64,000 nt of DNA from Bradyrhizobium sp. 195 (GTDB lineage Bacteria; Pseudomonadota; Alphaproteobacteria; Rhizobiales; Xanthobacteraceae), in NCBI RefSeq assembly GCF_023101665.1, contig NZ_CP082162.1:1-64000 (forward strand), read 5' to 3'. Below, one piece after another: positions 53,260 through 62,486 of the stretch; the first letter of the stretch is position 1; each line of letters starts with the position of its first letter. Position numbers and translations under genes: made by a program. A model generated the notes under the pieces. That model searched no databases. It had not been told where the DNA came from and saw only the letters and a program-made list of their open reading frames with translations.

Positions 53260-53431
53260 CGAAAACTCCCGGTGTTGCGCCCACCCGGGATGACCCTTTG
53301 CACCGACCTAGGCAGCTATACGGCCCAAATCTGGCGGTGCGATGGATTCATTGAGCTCGTGCCATGGCATACGGTGCGAATGCAAGGCCGTGCCCGCCGT
53401 CATCTGGTCCAGTTTCCGGGGCCGATCAACT

Positions 53432-53692
53432 TCAATCGGTATAAGCGCGTGGTCGGTCGGTTTCGGCAGTCTCGTTTGACGCTAAGCAACGTCGCGCCCG
53501 CTCGATCTGTGCGTCGGTAGCGCCATGATTTCGAGCGTACATCTCGGCGACGGCTGCCGAGTATTTTGCGACGTAGTATCTGACCTCACTGCAAGATATG
53601 CGCGTTGTGGGCCTGTGGTGACGGGAAGCGAAGGCATCGGACCCCAGCGGCATCAGCAGCAACGCAACAGTGGCCCCCGCGCGTACAATCAT
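53432..53692 (-). CDS. Small exported protein
   Basis: 86 residues. Signal peptide 1-22 (V-R-A-G-A-T-V-A-L-L-L-M-P-L, ending AFA). The mature part reads C-S-E-V-R-Y-Y-V-A-K-Y-S-A-A-V-A-E and Y-A-R-N-H-G-A-T-D-A-Q-I-E-R-A-R-R-C-L, with two cysteines flanking a helical pair. I associate this motif with rhizobial periplasmic proteins of unknown function. Confidence 0.6.
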   Translation of the reverse strand: MIVRAGATVALLLMPLGSDAFASRHHRPTTRISCSEVRYYVAKYSAAVAEMYARNHGATDAQIERARRCLASNETAETDRPRAYTD

Positions 53693-54354
53693 TCCCCCGC
53701 CCCCTAGGTTTGTCTGTTTCGTGCAGAGAGGAGGACTGAGTCGCTCACACGACGCAAATTAACAATCGCGCACTGGTCAAGGTGCCGGGAAACTGTTGCT
53801 CCAATGCTTCGGTGTTGCGGACAAAGGCTGCAGATGCAGATGCTCGTGAAGCGACTGATGCGGTTGCGCCAATGTCGAAGCGGGGACGCGCGATTGCATT
53901 GAACGGTAGCTATCACCGCCGAAGAACTCTCCTTCTCCGCACGGCTTTCGCCTTCGGGATGCGCCGACCAACCTTCTCGCGTTCGCGGCTCACAGGCGCC
54001 GCCGGAGTGTCTGCACTTCCGCAAATAGTGCGATGAGCCCCTCGACCCGTTCACGCAGAATAGCCGAGTAATTGTAAACCTGACCTCGATTACTCATTAC
54101 TGCCTCGAACAATGACTATTAAAGCAAATGCAGGCGACAACGGGAAGAGTATGCAATCGGAGGTAGGACCATACAAGTCCCAAAAGACGGTAGCGTGAAT
54201 GTGGAAGGGCTCGCAGAGCCGGAGGGATTATGTTGCGCGTCCCTTTCGCTCTGTCTTTCGGGTTGGCTTTCATCCGAAAGTCCGGTCCCTCGGGTGAGGC
54301 GGGCTCTGATGCCGTAGCACAACAATGGGCACTCTGCGCCAGCATGGGTGGCGC
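53693..54354. other. Gene-poor region
   Basis: About 660 bp. Several open frames on both strands are shadows of each other without start signals or family patterns. Nothing else recognised. Confidence 0.35.
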
Positions 54355-54555
54355 TTACTTCCCTATTCGTAGTTGGCCCGGTGCGCGCTCCAGAGGCGGC
54401 CGGGTAGCTAAGCCAGTGGTGCCGGAGGGAATCTCGCCATTAGCTGTGCTGGTCTCGACCCGCTCAAACGTCGTGACGAATGCCGCGAAGGCCACCACTA
54501 TGACGGCAATCGCGAACAACAGGATCACAGGGTCGGGATTCCGCTCAGTACTCAT
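54355..54555 (-). CDS. Small single-helix membrane protein
   Basis: 66 residues from MSTERNPDPVILL, preceded by GGAG with a six-base gap. One transmembrane helix (V-I-L-L-F-A-I-A-V-I-V-V-A-F-A-A-F-V) and a Thr/Gly/Pro-rich tail. Unknown role. Confidence 0.45.
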   Translation of the reverse strand: MSTERNPDPVILLFAIAVIVVAFAAFVTTFERVETSTANGEIPSGTTGLATRPPLERAPGQLRIGK

Positions 54556-54857
54556 GAGCAACTCCACTCAGACGCTCGGCAGCTGAGCAGCCCGCCAGCT
54601 AAGCTCCGTCTCGCCACGTGTCGAGAGCTCCCGCCGAGCGCTCTCCAGATATCGACGCGAGGGCAAAACGCGGAGTGTATGCAGTTCGAATATATTTGTC
54701 GGTCAAACCGGCGCGTTGGTTCAGATCTATCCTTGGTCCTACGCTGAAAACGCCGGGTGCTTAAGCATCCTCCCGATCTTCGTGGGTGCCCGTTGAACTG
54801 TGCGTATTTCCATCGGAGTTCGGAACATGCGACAGGTTTTGCTGTCGTAACCCGTGA

Positions 54858-55671
54858 GCGCTAGTTGTTGCTTCACGATGTTCGACACTGGGATGGGCGC
54901 CCGGCTGCTGGTCAACGTGACCGATCAGCTTGCCGTGCTGGGCGGGATTTTCGATGACGATCAGGCCGGGCCGGGCTCAGGCGACCCGCAGGAGCGCAAT
55001 CGTTACGGCCTGAATTTTCGCGTCAACGATCCGCCGTTGCTGCTCGGCCAAATCCAGTATGCCTGGAACAAAGAAGGGTGATCCAAACCTGACCGGCCAG
55101 ATCAAGTTCGGAGGCTGGCAGCACTTCGGCTCCTTCCCGGACCAGCGCCTCGCGTCAAACGGCGTCTTCTTGCCGCTCCGGGCAGCAGCGGCGAGCCGCT
55201 ATTGCTGTCAGGAGACATCGGTGGGTGGGCGGTCTTCGAACAGCAGATCTATCGCGTGCCTCACAGCGACGATCGTGGGATTGGTGTGTTCGCAAGAGCC
55301 GCCGGCGCACCCGCTGATCGCAACCTGATCGATCTCTACGCCGATGTCGGCGTCGAGTTCATCGGGCTTCGCGAGGACCGTCCCCACGACAAGTTCGGGA
55401 TTGCCGCGGGTTATGCCATGTCTCCAAACGGGCGCAGGCTCTCGATACGGACTACCGGACGTTGCTCGATCCGAATTGGCCGGTGCGAAGCTTCGAAGGT
55501 TTGCTGACGGCCGTCTATCAGTATCAAATCAAGGATGGCTGGACGGTACAGCCGAACTTCCAATACATCGTCCATCCCGGAGACGGGGCCGCGCTACCCG
55601 CCGGGCCGCTGGCGGGTAAGGCTCTAAGGAACGGGTCGGTATTCGGACTACGAACCGCTCTCAAGTTCTAA
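54858..55671 (+). pseudogene. OprB-family carbohydrate porin, decayed
   Basis: The C-terminal two thirds of an OprB-type porin are spread over at least three frames. Pieces in order: LLVNVTDQLAVLGGIFDDDQ, R-Y-G-L-N-F-R-V-N-D-P-P-L-L-L-G-Q-I-Q-Y-A-W, then L-T-G-Q-I-K-F-G-G-W-Q-H-F-G-S-F-P-D-Q-R, then G-V-F-A-R-A-A-G-A-P-A-D-R-N-L-I-D-L-Y-A-D-V-G-V-E-F, finally S-F-E-G-L-L-T-A-V-Y-Q-Y-Q and the closing strand V-F-G-L-R-T-A-L-K-F. The terminal Phe is the usual outer-membrane insertion signal. The signal peptide and first strands are gone. Breaks lie near 55070, 55170 and 55430. Confidence 0.8.
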
Positions 55672-55722
55672 GACGATGTTCTATGATCGTCGTGGCGGCC
55701 TTGTGCAGCCGCGCGGGAATGT

Positions 55723-55890
55723 TCACTTTTGACCGGACGGTGCTTGAGCGTTGGCCTTGTTCGGCTCCGGCTTGTTCGCCTCCTGATGACAGGTCACGCA
55801 ACCAGCCGCTGCGCCGAGCTTCTGGGCCGCCATGTGGCCGGTGACGCTACCTACGAAGGCTCCCTTAATGCATCCTTTTGCTTCCGCGGC
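55723..55890 (-). pseudogene. Glycine-zipper-like protein, N-terminally truncated
   Basis: The minus strand reads A-K-G-C-I-K-G-A-F-V-G-S-V-T-G-H, then L-G-A-A-A-G-C-V-T-C-H-Q-E-A-N-K and a short tail to a TGA at 55723-55725. This is the glycine-zipper core found in small exported proteins (G-C-I-K-G-A-x-V-G-G). The signal peptide and start are missing, with a stop just upstream. The CVTCH looks like a heme motif but is probably chance within the zipper. Confidence 0.5.
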
Positions 55891-56120
55891 GCCCGGCAGT
55901 CAGCACAACAACCGCCAGGCTATCGGGCCGTCGATCCAGGGCGGCCTTTTAGTTTGCGCGTGCAAAAGCGGCGCTACAGTCTCCAACAATGCGGTAGCCC
56001 ATTCGCTTTTGGCAGCCGGCACGGCGATGAAATGCATTCTTAACCGTACCGAGATTGCAACAGTGCTCTTGCGCACAGTTAACGTGATTCGAAGCAGACG
56101 GACCTAGTCTGTGTTCCGGG

Positions 56121-58877
56121 ATGTCAACCATCGAGCGAATCACCTCGTGGGCTGCCCGCCTACGTACAGGCTTGCCAGGGCAGTCCACATTCGACGGCGC
56201 AGCGCGTCCGAGGCGCCGGACCGCCTCGACGCGCCCAATTGTCGTTCTCGTGCTATGCAGTGCATTCCTGATCGCGCTGGTGGTGGGCGTGATCTCCCTG
56301 ATCCTGTCTAACCTGCGTCACCACGCCATCGAACAGAGCAAGCAGCAGCTGCTGGCTACCGCAACCGTGCTTGCCCGGCAGGCGGCCCGCGACTTCGAGT
56401 CAATCGGTCTTATTGATGCCAGCCTGATCGAATACATGGAAACACTCGCCATCGTTTCCGATGAGCTCTACGAGCGCGCCATGGTGGGACGCGGCATTCA
56501 CCTAATGCTGAAGGACAGGATCAGCGGCTTCCCTCACATCGGCGCGGTCATGCTAATCGGCGCCGATGGCAGGCTCATCAATTCGTCGCAGGCCTGGCCA
56601 ACCCCACAACTCAATTTCGCTGGTCAGGACTTTTTCGAGGCGCTGAAGGCCGACCCGCGATTGGGCTCGATGCTTGGCAAACCGACGCGGGATCGCGAGA
56701 CGGGCGCCTGGACCACATATTTCGCCCGTAAATTCAGGGGATCGAACGGCGAGTTCCTCGGCCTGGTTGTCGGCACGGTCAAGTCGCAGTACTTCGAGGA
56801 ATCTTACGCAGCTATCGCGCGCGGGACCGATGAGTGGATCGCACTGTTTCGCGAGGATGGCATGATGCTCGCGCGCTATCCGCATATCGATTCCTTTATT
56901 GCACAACCCTTTGTCCACAGCCTCAGCGGCGGGACGACGCAAGGGTCCAGCAGCGGCGCGGCAGGGCAGCGCCATGTGCTTGATGATTCGGAGCGGTTGA
57001 CAGCACAGGCGCGGCTTTCCAACCTTCCGATCAATCTGATTGCCAGCACGACTGTCGTCGCCGCGCTCGCGGACTGGCGGACCGAGGCGGGGTATCTGAT
57101 CGGGCTCTCTATAGTCCTCGTCGTGGCGATCGGCGGTACCGGCGCCGTCGTTGTGCAATTTTTTCGCCGGCAAAGCATGCAGCTCGATTCCACGCTGAAC
57201 AATCTGTCGCAAGGCGTCTGCATGTACGACGACCACCGCCGCCTGATTCTGTGCAACGATCGCTATGCCGAGATGTACCATCTGCCAAATGAACTGACAC
57301 GGCCCGGAGCCGCACTGCGCGAGATCCTCGAGCATCAGATTTCGCTCGGTCCCTATCCGGGAGGCAGCCCTGATAAGTATGTGCCCGAGATGATGGCTAT
57401 CGTGATCGCCTGCAAACCGGCGAGTACCGTGACGGAATTCTCCGACGGGCGGGCTATACTAGCTGTGTTTCGGCCCGTGCCGGGTGGCGGCTTTGTCACC
57501 ACCGTAGAGGATATCACCGAGCAAAAACACGCCGAGAAGCGGATCGCGCACATTGCTCATCATGACTCACTAACCGGTCTGCACAATCGCGCGGCGTTTT
57601 CCGACCATCTGGCGATGACCATTGACGAGAGTCTACGCGCGGCCGGGACGTTTGCAATCCTGTGCCTCGACCTCGACCGTTTCAAGGAGGTCAACGACCT
57701 TTACGGCCATCTGGTCGGCGATGCACTGCTGCGCGAGGTGGCGCGGCGTCTGCAAGCCGTTGCCGATGGTGCCTTTCTAGCACGCGTTGGCGGAGACGAA
57801 TTCATCGTGATCTCTATCGGAGACGCACGGGGGACGGCTGTCGGTCAACTGGCTCAGCAATTCAGGACCGCGCTCAGCGGCGACATTGAGATCGCCGGAC
57901 GGCAGGTGCGCATTGGACTGAGCATCGGGATCGCTTCCTTTCCGATTGATGGGACCGACCCGACGACCCTTCTCGCCAACGCGGATGTGGCACTCTACCG
58001 CGCTAAGGCTGAAGGGCGCGATACGATCCGATTCTTTGAGGCCGACATGGCTGCGCAATTGCGCGATCGGCGCGAACTGCAGCACGATCTACAATCTGCT
58101 ATCGCGAACGACGAACTGCGACTCGATTTTCAGCCGCTGGCAAGCATCCGTGGCGAGATCGTGGGTTTCGAGGCGCTGGTCCGGTGGCACCATCCGAGCC
58201 GCGGCGTGGTCGCACCCGGTGTTTTCATCCCACTCACGGAAGAGAACGGGCTGATCGTCACGATGGGCGAATGGATTCTGCGTGCTGCGTGCCGCGAAGC
58301 TGCCTCCTGGCCGAACCAGTTGCGAATTTCCGTCAATCTGTCGCCGGTGCAGTTTCGGAACGATGGCATCGTGCGGCTCGTTCACGAGACTCTGATCGAC
58401 ACTGGATTGGACGCTGGTCGGCTTGAGCTCGAGATCACGGAAGGCGTTCTCATCGACGACTTTTCCCGTGCAGTGTCGATCCTGCGGCGCCTCAAATCGC
58501 TCGGTGTGCACATCGCGCTCGACGATTTTGGCACGGGCTACTCGTCGATGTCCTATCTGCAGGCGTTTCCGTTCGACATGATCAAGATCGACCGCAGCTT
58601 CATATCGAACCTCGAACGCAGCGCACAATCGAAGGCCCTGTTGCGTGGCGTCATCGGACTAGCGCGCGGGCTTGAGCTTCCGGTGACCGCTGAGGGCGTC
58701 GAGACGCGAGCCCAGCTCGATGTTCTCACCCGTGCTGGCTGCGATCTCGTGCAGGGCTTCCTAATCGGAAGGCCTGCGGCAATTGAGGGCTATGCGGAAG
58801 TCGTGGGTCGGCCAGCTAGTCTGGATCAGCAGGGCATTCGGGCGGGCCAGGCCTCGGCGGCACGGGGCAAGAGATGA
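56121..58877 (+). CDS. Cache-PAS-GGDEF-EAL c-di-GMP turnover protein
   Basis: 918 residues. A transmembrane helix (about 39-63), a periplasmic Cache-type sensor (about 70-315), a second helix (about 325-350), a PAS-like domain (about 360-465), GGDEF domain with intact GGDEF at 557-561, and EAL domain with EAL at 684-686 plus DDFGTGYSS and K-I-D-R-S-F-I. Both catalytic motifs are intact, so it could make and degrade cyclic di-GMP. The upstream context is a porin remnant. A solute-binding protein gene starts 40 bp downstream in the same direction. Confidence 0.93.
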   Translation: MSTIERITSWAARLRTGLPGQSTFDGAARPRRRTASTRPIVVLVLCSAFLIALVVGVISLILSNLRHHAIEQSKQQLLATATVLARQAARDFESIGLIDASLIEYMETLAIVSDELYERAMVGRGIHLMLKDRISGFPHIGAVMLIGADGRLINSSQAWPTPQLNFAGQDFFEALKADPRLGSMLGKPTRDRETGAWTTYFARKFRGSNGEFLGLVVGTVKSQYFEESYAAIARGTDEWIALFREDGMMLARYPHIDSFIAQPFVHSLSGGTTQGSSSGAAGQRHVLDDSERLTAQARLSNLPINLIASTTVVAALADWRTEAGYLIGLSIVLVVAIGGTGAVVVQFFRRQSMQLDSTLNNLSQGVCMYDDHRRLILCNDRYAEMYHLPNELTRPGAALREILEHQISLGPYPGGSPDKYVPEMMAIVIACKPASTVTEFSDGRAILAVFRPVPGGGFVTTVEDITEQKHAEKRIAHIAHHDSLTGLHNRAAFSDHLAMTIDESLRAAGTFAILCLDLDRFKEVNDLYGHLVGDALLREVARRLQAVADGAFLARVGGDEFIVISIGDARGTAVGQLAQQFRTALSGDIEIAGRQVRIGLSIGIASFPIDGTDPTTLLANADVALYRAKAEGRDTIRFFEADMAAQLRDRRELQHDLQSAIANDELRLDFQPLASIRGEIVGFEALVRWHHPSRGVVAPGVFIPLTEENGLIVTMGEWILRAACREAASWPNQLRISVNLSPVQFRNDGIVRLVHETLIDTGLDAGRLELEITEGVLIDDFSRAVSILRRLKSLGVHIALDDFGTGYSSMSYLQAFPFDMIKIDRSFISNLERSAQSKALLRGVIGLARGLELPVTAEGVETRAQLDVLTRAGCDLVQGFLIGRPAAIEGYAEVVGRPASLDQQGIRAGQASAARGKR

Positions 58878-58917
58878 ATATTGTGCAGGTGAACCGAAAA
58901 TCCCAACCGGGGATGGA

Positions 58918-59832
58918 ATGATGGACTTAAAATTGATCTTGACGGCAACCGCCCTGTGCATCGCAGGCCATTCGGGGATCGCTGAGGAACTGACCGGCAC
59001 ACTGGAGAAAATCAGGAGCTCCGGAACGATCACGATTGGGCATCGAGAATCGTCAATTCCTTTTTCGTACTATGACAAAGACGAGAAGGTCGTGGGCTTT
59101 GCGATGGACCTTTGCTACGTCGTTGCCGAAGCTGTGAAGGCTAGGCTTGGCCTGGCAAAGCTGGAGGTCAAGCTGGTGCCGATCACGCCGTCGCTTCGCA
59201 TTCCCTCCATATTGTCCGAGAAGATCGATCTCGCATGCGAAACAATGACTAACAACCTCGAGCGGCAAAAGGTCGTGGCTTTCTCGACTACATATTTCGT
59301 CGCCTCTAATCGGTTCGTCTCCAAGGCAGCCGCAAATCTGCGGACGCTGGATGACCTCAAGGGCAGAACGGTGGTGTCGACCATAGCATCAACCAATCTC
59401 AAACAGATCAGCGAGCTCAATGTGCAGCGCCATCTTGGCCTCACCATTATCGCGGCCAAGGACAATTTCGAGGCCTTCCGCATGCTGGAATCGGATCGCG
59501 CGGCCGCAGTCGTCATGGACGATATCCTACTGTACAGCCTCGTGGCCAACTCGGCGGCGCCCGCTAACTACGTGGTCTCGGACGACGCGCTGTCGGTCGA
59601 GCCGTACGGCATCCTGCTGCGGCGCGACGATCCCGCCTTCAAGCGGGTAGCTGACGATGCGCTTGCGACAATCTTTCGCAACGGTGAAATCAGCAAGATC
59701 TACGCCAAATGGTTTCTCAACCCTATTCCTCCGAACGGCATCAGCCTCAATGTGCCTTTGAGCGCAGCGCTGAAGCGCGTCATCGACAATCCGACAGACA
59801 GCGGCGATCCAGAGGCGTATGCGATGCGCTAG
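58918..59832 (+). CDS. Periplasmic solute-binding protein, amino-acid type (GltI-like)
   Basis: 304 residues with two adjacent ATGs after ACCGGGGATGGA. Signal peptide 1-22 (L-I-L-T-A-T-A-L-C-I-A-G-H). The family-3 binding-protein pattern is clear: G-T-I-T-I-G-H-R-E-S-S-I-P-F-S-Y-Y-D, V-G-F-A-M-D-L-C, the I-P-x-L-x-x-K-I-D-L strand, M-T-N-N-x-E-R and G-R-T-V-V-S-T. No permease or ATPase is nearby, so this orphan may deliver a ligand to the neighbouring Cache sensor or to a distant transporter (inference). Confidence 0.88.
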   Translation: MMDLKLILTATALCIAGHSGIAEELTGTLEKIRSSGTITIGHRESSIPFSYYDKDEKVVGFAMDLCYVVAEAVKARLGLAKLEVKLVPITPSLRIPSILSEKIDLACETMTNNLERQKVVAFSTTYFVASNRFVSKAAANLRTLDDLKGRTVVSTIASTNLKQISELNVQRHLGLTIIAAKDNFEAFRMLESDRAAAVVMDDILLYSLVANSAAPANYVVSDDALSVEPYGILLRRDDPAFKRVADDALATIFRNGEISKIYAKWFLNPIPPNGISLNVPLSAALKRVIDNPTDSGDPEAYAMR

Positions 59833-60021
59833 CGGATGCGTTTTTATACAACGCAATCCGACGAACTGCTGCCCGGTCACCGGCCGGGCGAACTTGACGA
59901 TCATCGCGTTGGATCGCAGCGCTCCGGGCCATCATGAACGCTTGGCGAGCTAGTTATATTCATCATTTGTCTTCTGAGGCAAATTCTCGGCTCAGATTTC
60001 CGCTTTCGATTTTCGATCGAC

Positions 60022-60234
60022 TTGAGCTTCAGGGGGCAGGCTTTTCGGCAGAACTCCAAGAAGCGAACCTGGCGCCGGATGTTCGAGCAAGGCTGGTCCA
60101 ATCACGGGGCCGGCTTCGTGCTCCTCGACGGTGCGGCAGTCGTCGGCTTCATGGGCACCATCGTCGCCCGTCGGCAAATGCATCAGCAACGTTTCGTCGT
60201 GAGCCGTTCACCCGAAGGCGTGGCCACTAACTAA
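60022..60234 (+). pseudogene. GNAT acetyltransferase fragment
   Basis: A short frame reads W-R-R-M-F-E-Q-G-W-S-N-H-G-A-G-F-V-L-L-D-G and AAVVGFMGTIVARR, matching the N-terminal strands of GNAT-type acetyltransferases. The acetyl-CoA binding part is absent and the frame runs into the convergent H-NS-like gene. Probably a truncated gene. Confidence 0.4.
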
Positions 60235-60411
60235 CTCTGCCGGGCCTAGGCGCTGATCAACTGCGCCTTCGGTCGGCTGTTGGAGTTGCGCAAGCCGCTT
60301 TTCGAGCTCTGCCTTTTTAGCGACTATCCTTGAGGAGAGGATCTCATCGACGTCTGTGTGGAGGGCCCACAATTCATCGATGGACATGCTCGTGAGTTGC
60401 TCTTTATCCAT
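60208..60411 (-). CDS. H-NS-like protein lacking the DNA-binding domain
   Basis: 67 residues from MDKEQLTSMSIDELWALHTD. The S-I-D-E-L-W-A-L-H-T-D-V-D-E-I-L and K-K-A-E-L-E-K-R-L-A-Q-L motifs are the H-NS family oligomerisation helix. The protein then ends without the T-W-S-G-R-G-R-x-P-x-W-L domain that the homolog at 38092-38430 has. The length is short for the family (about 100-115). It might act as a dominant-negative partner of full-length H-NS proteins, or be a truncated gene. Confidence 0.6.
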   Translation of the reverse strand: MDKEQLTSMSIDELWALHTDVDEILSSRIVAKKAELEKRLAQLQQPTEGAVDQRLGPAELVSGHAFG

Positions 60412-61030
60412 AATCGCACCCGAACCAGCGCCCCGTTGGTCCGTTGACGCGAGGTCGGGAGGCCGCCGGTGTGAACGGCATGCCCCAAACGAATATAGCA
60501 TCCAGCGTCCGCTTTGATTCATTCGACCTTGAGCCGAACAGACTGGTCATAGCTGTGGTCGAGCGGCCCTGAACATGCAGCCTAAGTGTCTTTGGCAGCT
60601 GTGCTTGGTAAAACTTGTTCCGGCAGCCAAGTCCCTGGTGTCTTACAAGCGCTTCTCTTGATGCGGTTGCCGGTCCTGGACCATTGCCGCTCAAAAGCAA
60701 CGTTGGAAGTACATGCCTGGCCTCACCGTAAGCTGATCAGACAGGGCGCCAATCCCGGACACCAAGTCCTCAATGCAACGTGAAGGGTGAGTGCGCATCA
60801 GCGCCTCGGATGAAAGGATTATTTGGCTTAGCCGCATCTACGTCGGGCACTGAAAGCCCCACTGCGGGATAAACCGATGGCCGAAATTGGCTGCCTAGGC
60901 CGCTCCTCGCCGCGGGAACTCATACCACTCTCTTTGGCACTCTGCCGCCGTGGAGAGCTGTCCGCCGGCCTGCGACCGCATCCCCTTCACTCTAGCATCA
61001 CTATTGAATTGTTCTACAATTGAGAGTTGA
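60412..61030. other. Intergenic region
   Basis: About 620 bp with no supported gene; open frames are shadows. The AATTGTTCTACAATT palindrome at 61008-61022, just before the start of the PAS regulator, could be an operator. Confidence 0.4.
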
Positions 61031-62071
61031 ATGTCGGCATTTGAAGAATGGGGGCTGATTTTGCTTCAGCTGGAGGCACATCTTGAACTGTCCGATGTGC
61101 TTCGTTTGATCGAAGAAAAGCTGGGAGCAGGTGTCTGGCGCTGTGATGCAGCCGGCCAGATGCAATGGTCGCGTGGCTTTTTTTGGCTGCTCGGATTGGA
61201 TCAGCATGCGGTGTCGCCTTCATACGCGGAAATCCAACAAAGAATTCATCCGGACGATCGCGGTCCGAATCGCGGTCCCAGCGAGTTGATGACAGATCGG
61301 ACGTTGCTCGACGGCGAGTTTCGTATTGTTCGGCCCACTGGCGCCTTGCGCTGGATTCACTCCCACACAGAGGTGCTGCTAGATAGAGCAGGTGAGCCGG
61401 AATGTATCTTGGGGATTGCTCTCGACATTACCGCGCAACGTCGGTTGCTCCAGACGCTACGAAGTGACGCCGAGCGTTACAGCGCTTTGACCCAAGTGGT
61501 AGGCGGCCAGCTGTGGATCGGTAGTTCCGATGGTCGGATCACAGCACTGCCGAATGGCGAGAAGACACCGGAGGCAAATCAGTTCTTTGGCAAAGGCTGG
61601 GTCGATCTTCTTCACGAAGACGAGCGTGAGGCGGCCGTGAGAAACTGGACGGCCTCGGTCGAGACGGGACGGCAGTACAGTGTCGAACATCGGCTGCGAC
61701 AGCCCGACAATACATATCGGTGGTACCGTTGTACGGCAGTGCCTGTCACCAATGCGGATGGCAGCATCCAGGAATGGATGGGTCTCTCCATTGACGTGCA
61801 TCAGGAAAAGCTCTCCGTCCAACGCGCGGCGACATCGCAGCTTACGGGCGCGCAACTGCGCGCAGCCCGCGGCATCTTAAATTGGTCTGTGAAGCAATTG
61901 GCCGCGCGAACAGGGATTTCGTCGGCCGTCATCCGTCGGCTTGAGGAATATGATGATGCTCCCCCAATACCGGACGAGACTATGGATATCCTTCGCCGGG
62001 TCTTTTGGGATGCGGGAATCGAGTTCTTGTTTCCGTCTGTGGGTAAGCCTGCAGTTCGGCCGCGACAATGA
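61031..62071 (+). CDS. PAS-PAS-XRE transcriptional regulator
   Basis: 346 residues. Two PAS domains in tandem (about 28-135, with W-S-R-G-F-F-W-L-L-G-L and R-W-I-H-S-H-T-E; about 148-258, with F-F-G-K-G-W-V-D-L-L-H-E-D-E and R-W-Y-R-C-T-A-V-P-V). The C-terminus (about 272-330) is an XRE-type helix-turn-helix, Q-L-R-A-A-R-G-I-L-N-W-S-V-K-Q-L-A-A-R-T-G-I-S. No kinase or receiver is present, so small-molecule or redox sensing would act directly on DNA binding (inference). A palindrome lies eight bases before the ATG. Confidence 0.85.
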   Translation: MSAFEEWGLILLQLEAHLELSDVLRLIEEKLGAGVWRCDAAGQMQWSRGFFWLLGLDQHAVSPSYAEIQQRIHPDDRGPNRGPSELMTDRTLLDGEFRIVRPTGALRWIHSHTEVLLDRAGEPECILGIALDITAQRRLLQTLRSDAERYSALTQVVGGQLWIGSSDGRITALPNGEKTPEANQFFGKGWVDLLHEDEREAAVRNWTASVETGRQYSVEHRLRQPDNTYRWYRCTAVPVTNADGSIQEWMGLSIDVHQEKLSVQRAATSQLTGAQLRAARGILNWSVKQLAARTGISSAVIRRLEEYDDAPPIPDETMDILRRVFWDAGIEFLFPSVGKPAVRPRQ

Positions 62072-62486
62072 TCGAGACAGGTTGTCGCAGCCTTGCTCTT
62101 CTCACTCGCCATGAATGGCTTGGAAGGACTGTCTTAGCACTCAGTTTTGGGGTTCCGCGCGCATTCCGCGGCCCAGCGAGCTAAAAATTTGCGAAGAGCG
62201 CGACCCAAGTTTCGTGACAAGGCGCTGAAACGGCAATTTTTGCTCGCATGAGGAAAATTAGAATCAAATTCTTCTTTAACCAACTAGCAGGCAATTGTCT
62301 TCACCATCGTCTACACGCTGAGGTAGGGGGGGAAGCGTTAGTTGCAGTTTCAATTGAGTGAATCCTAGGATCTTTTTGGCGTCTCCCCCGAAAAGCCGTC
62401 GTCGGTTGCGGCGACTAAGTGCGTCACATTCAAATCCATTCTTGTCGATCGTTTTTTAAGGGTCCGATGACCCGCGGAGTATTGCC
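62072..62486. other. Leader region of the chemoreceptor gene
   Basis: 415 bp, lower GC. No gene. Contains the chemoreceptor promoter; no consensus could be assigned. Confidence 0.35.

Noticed and set aside
55755..55790. CVTCH as a c-type cytochrome heme site
   Set aside because: It lies in a glycine-zipper-like fragment with no other cytochrome features and no export signal.
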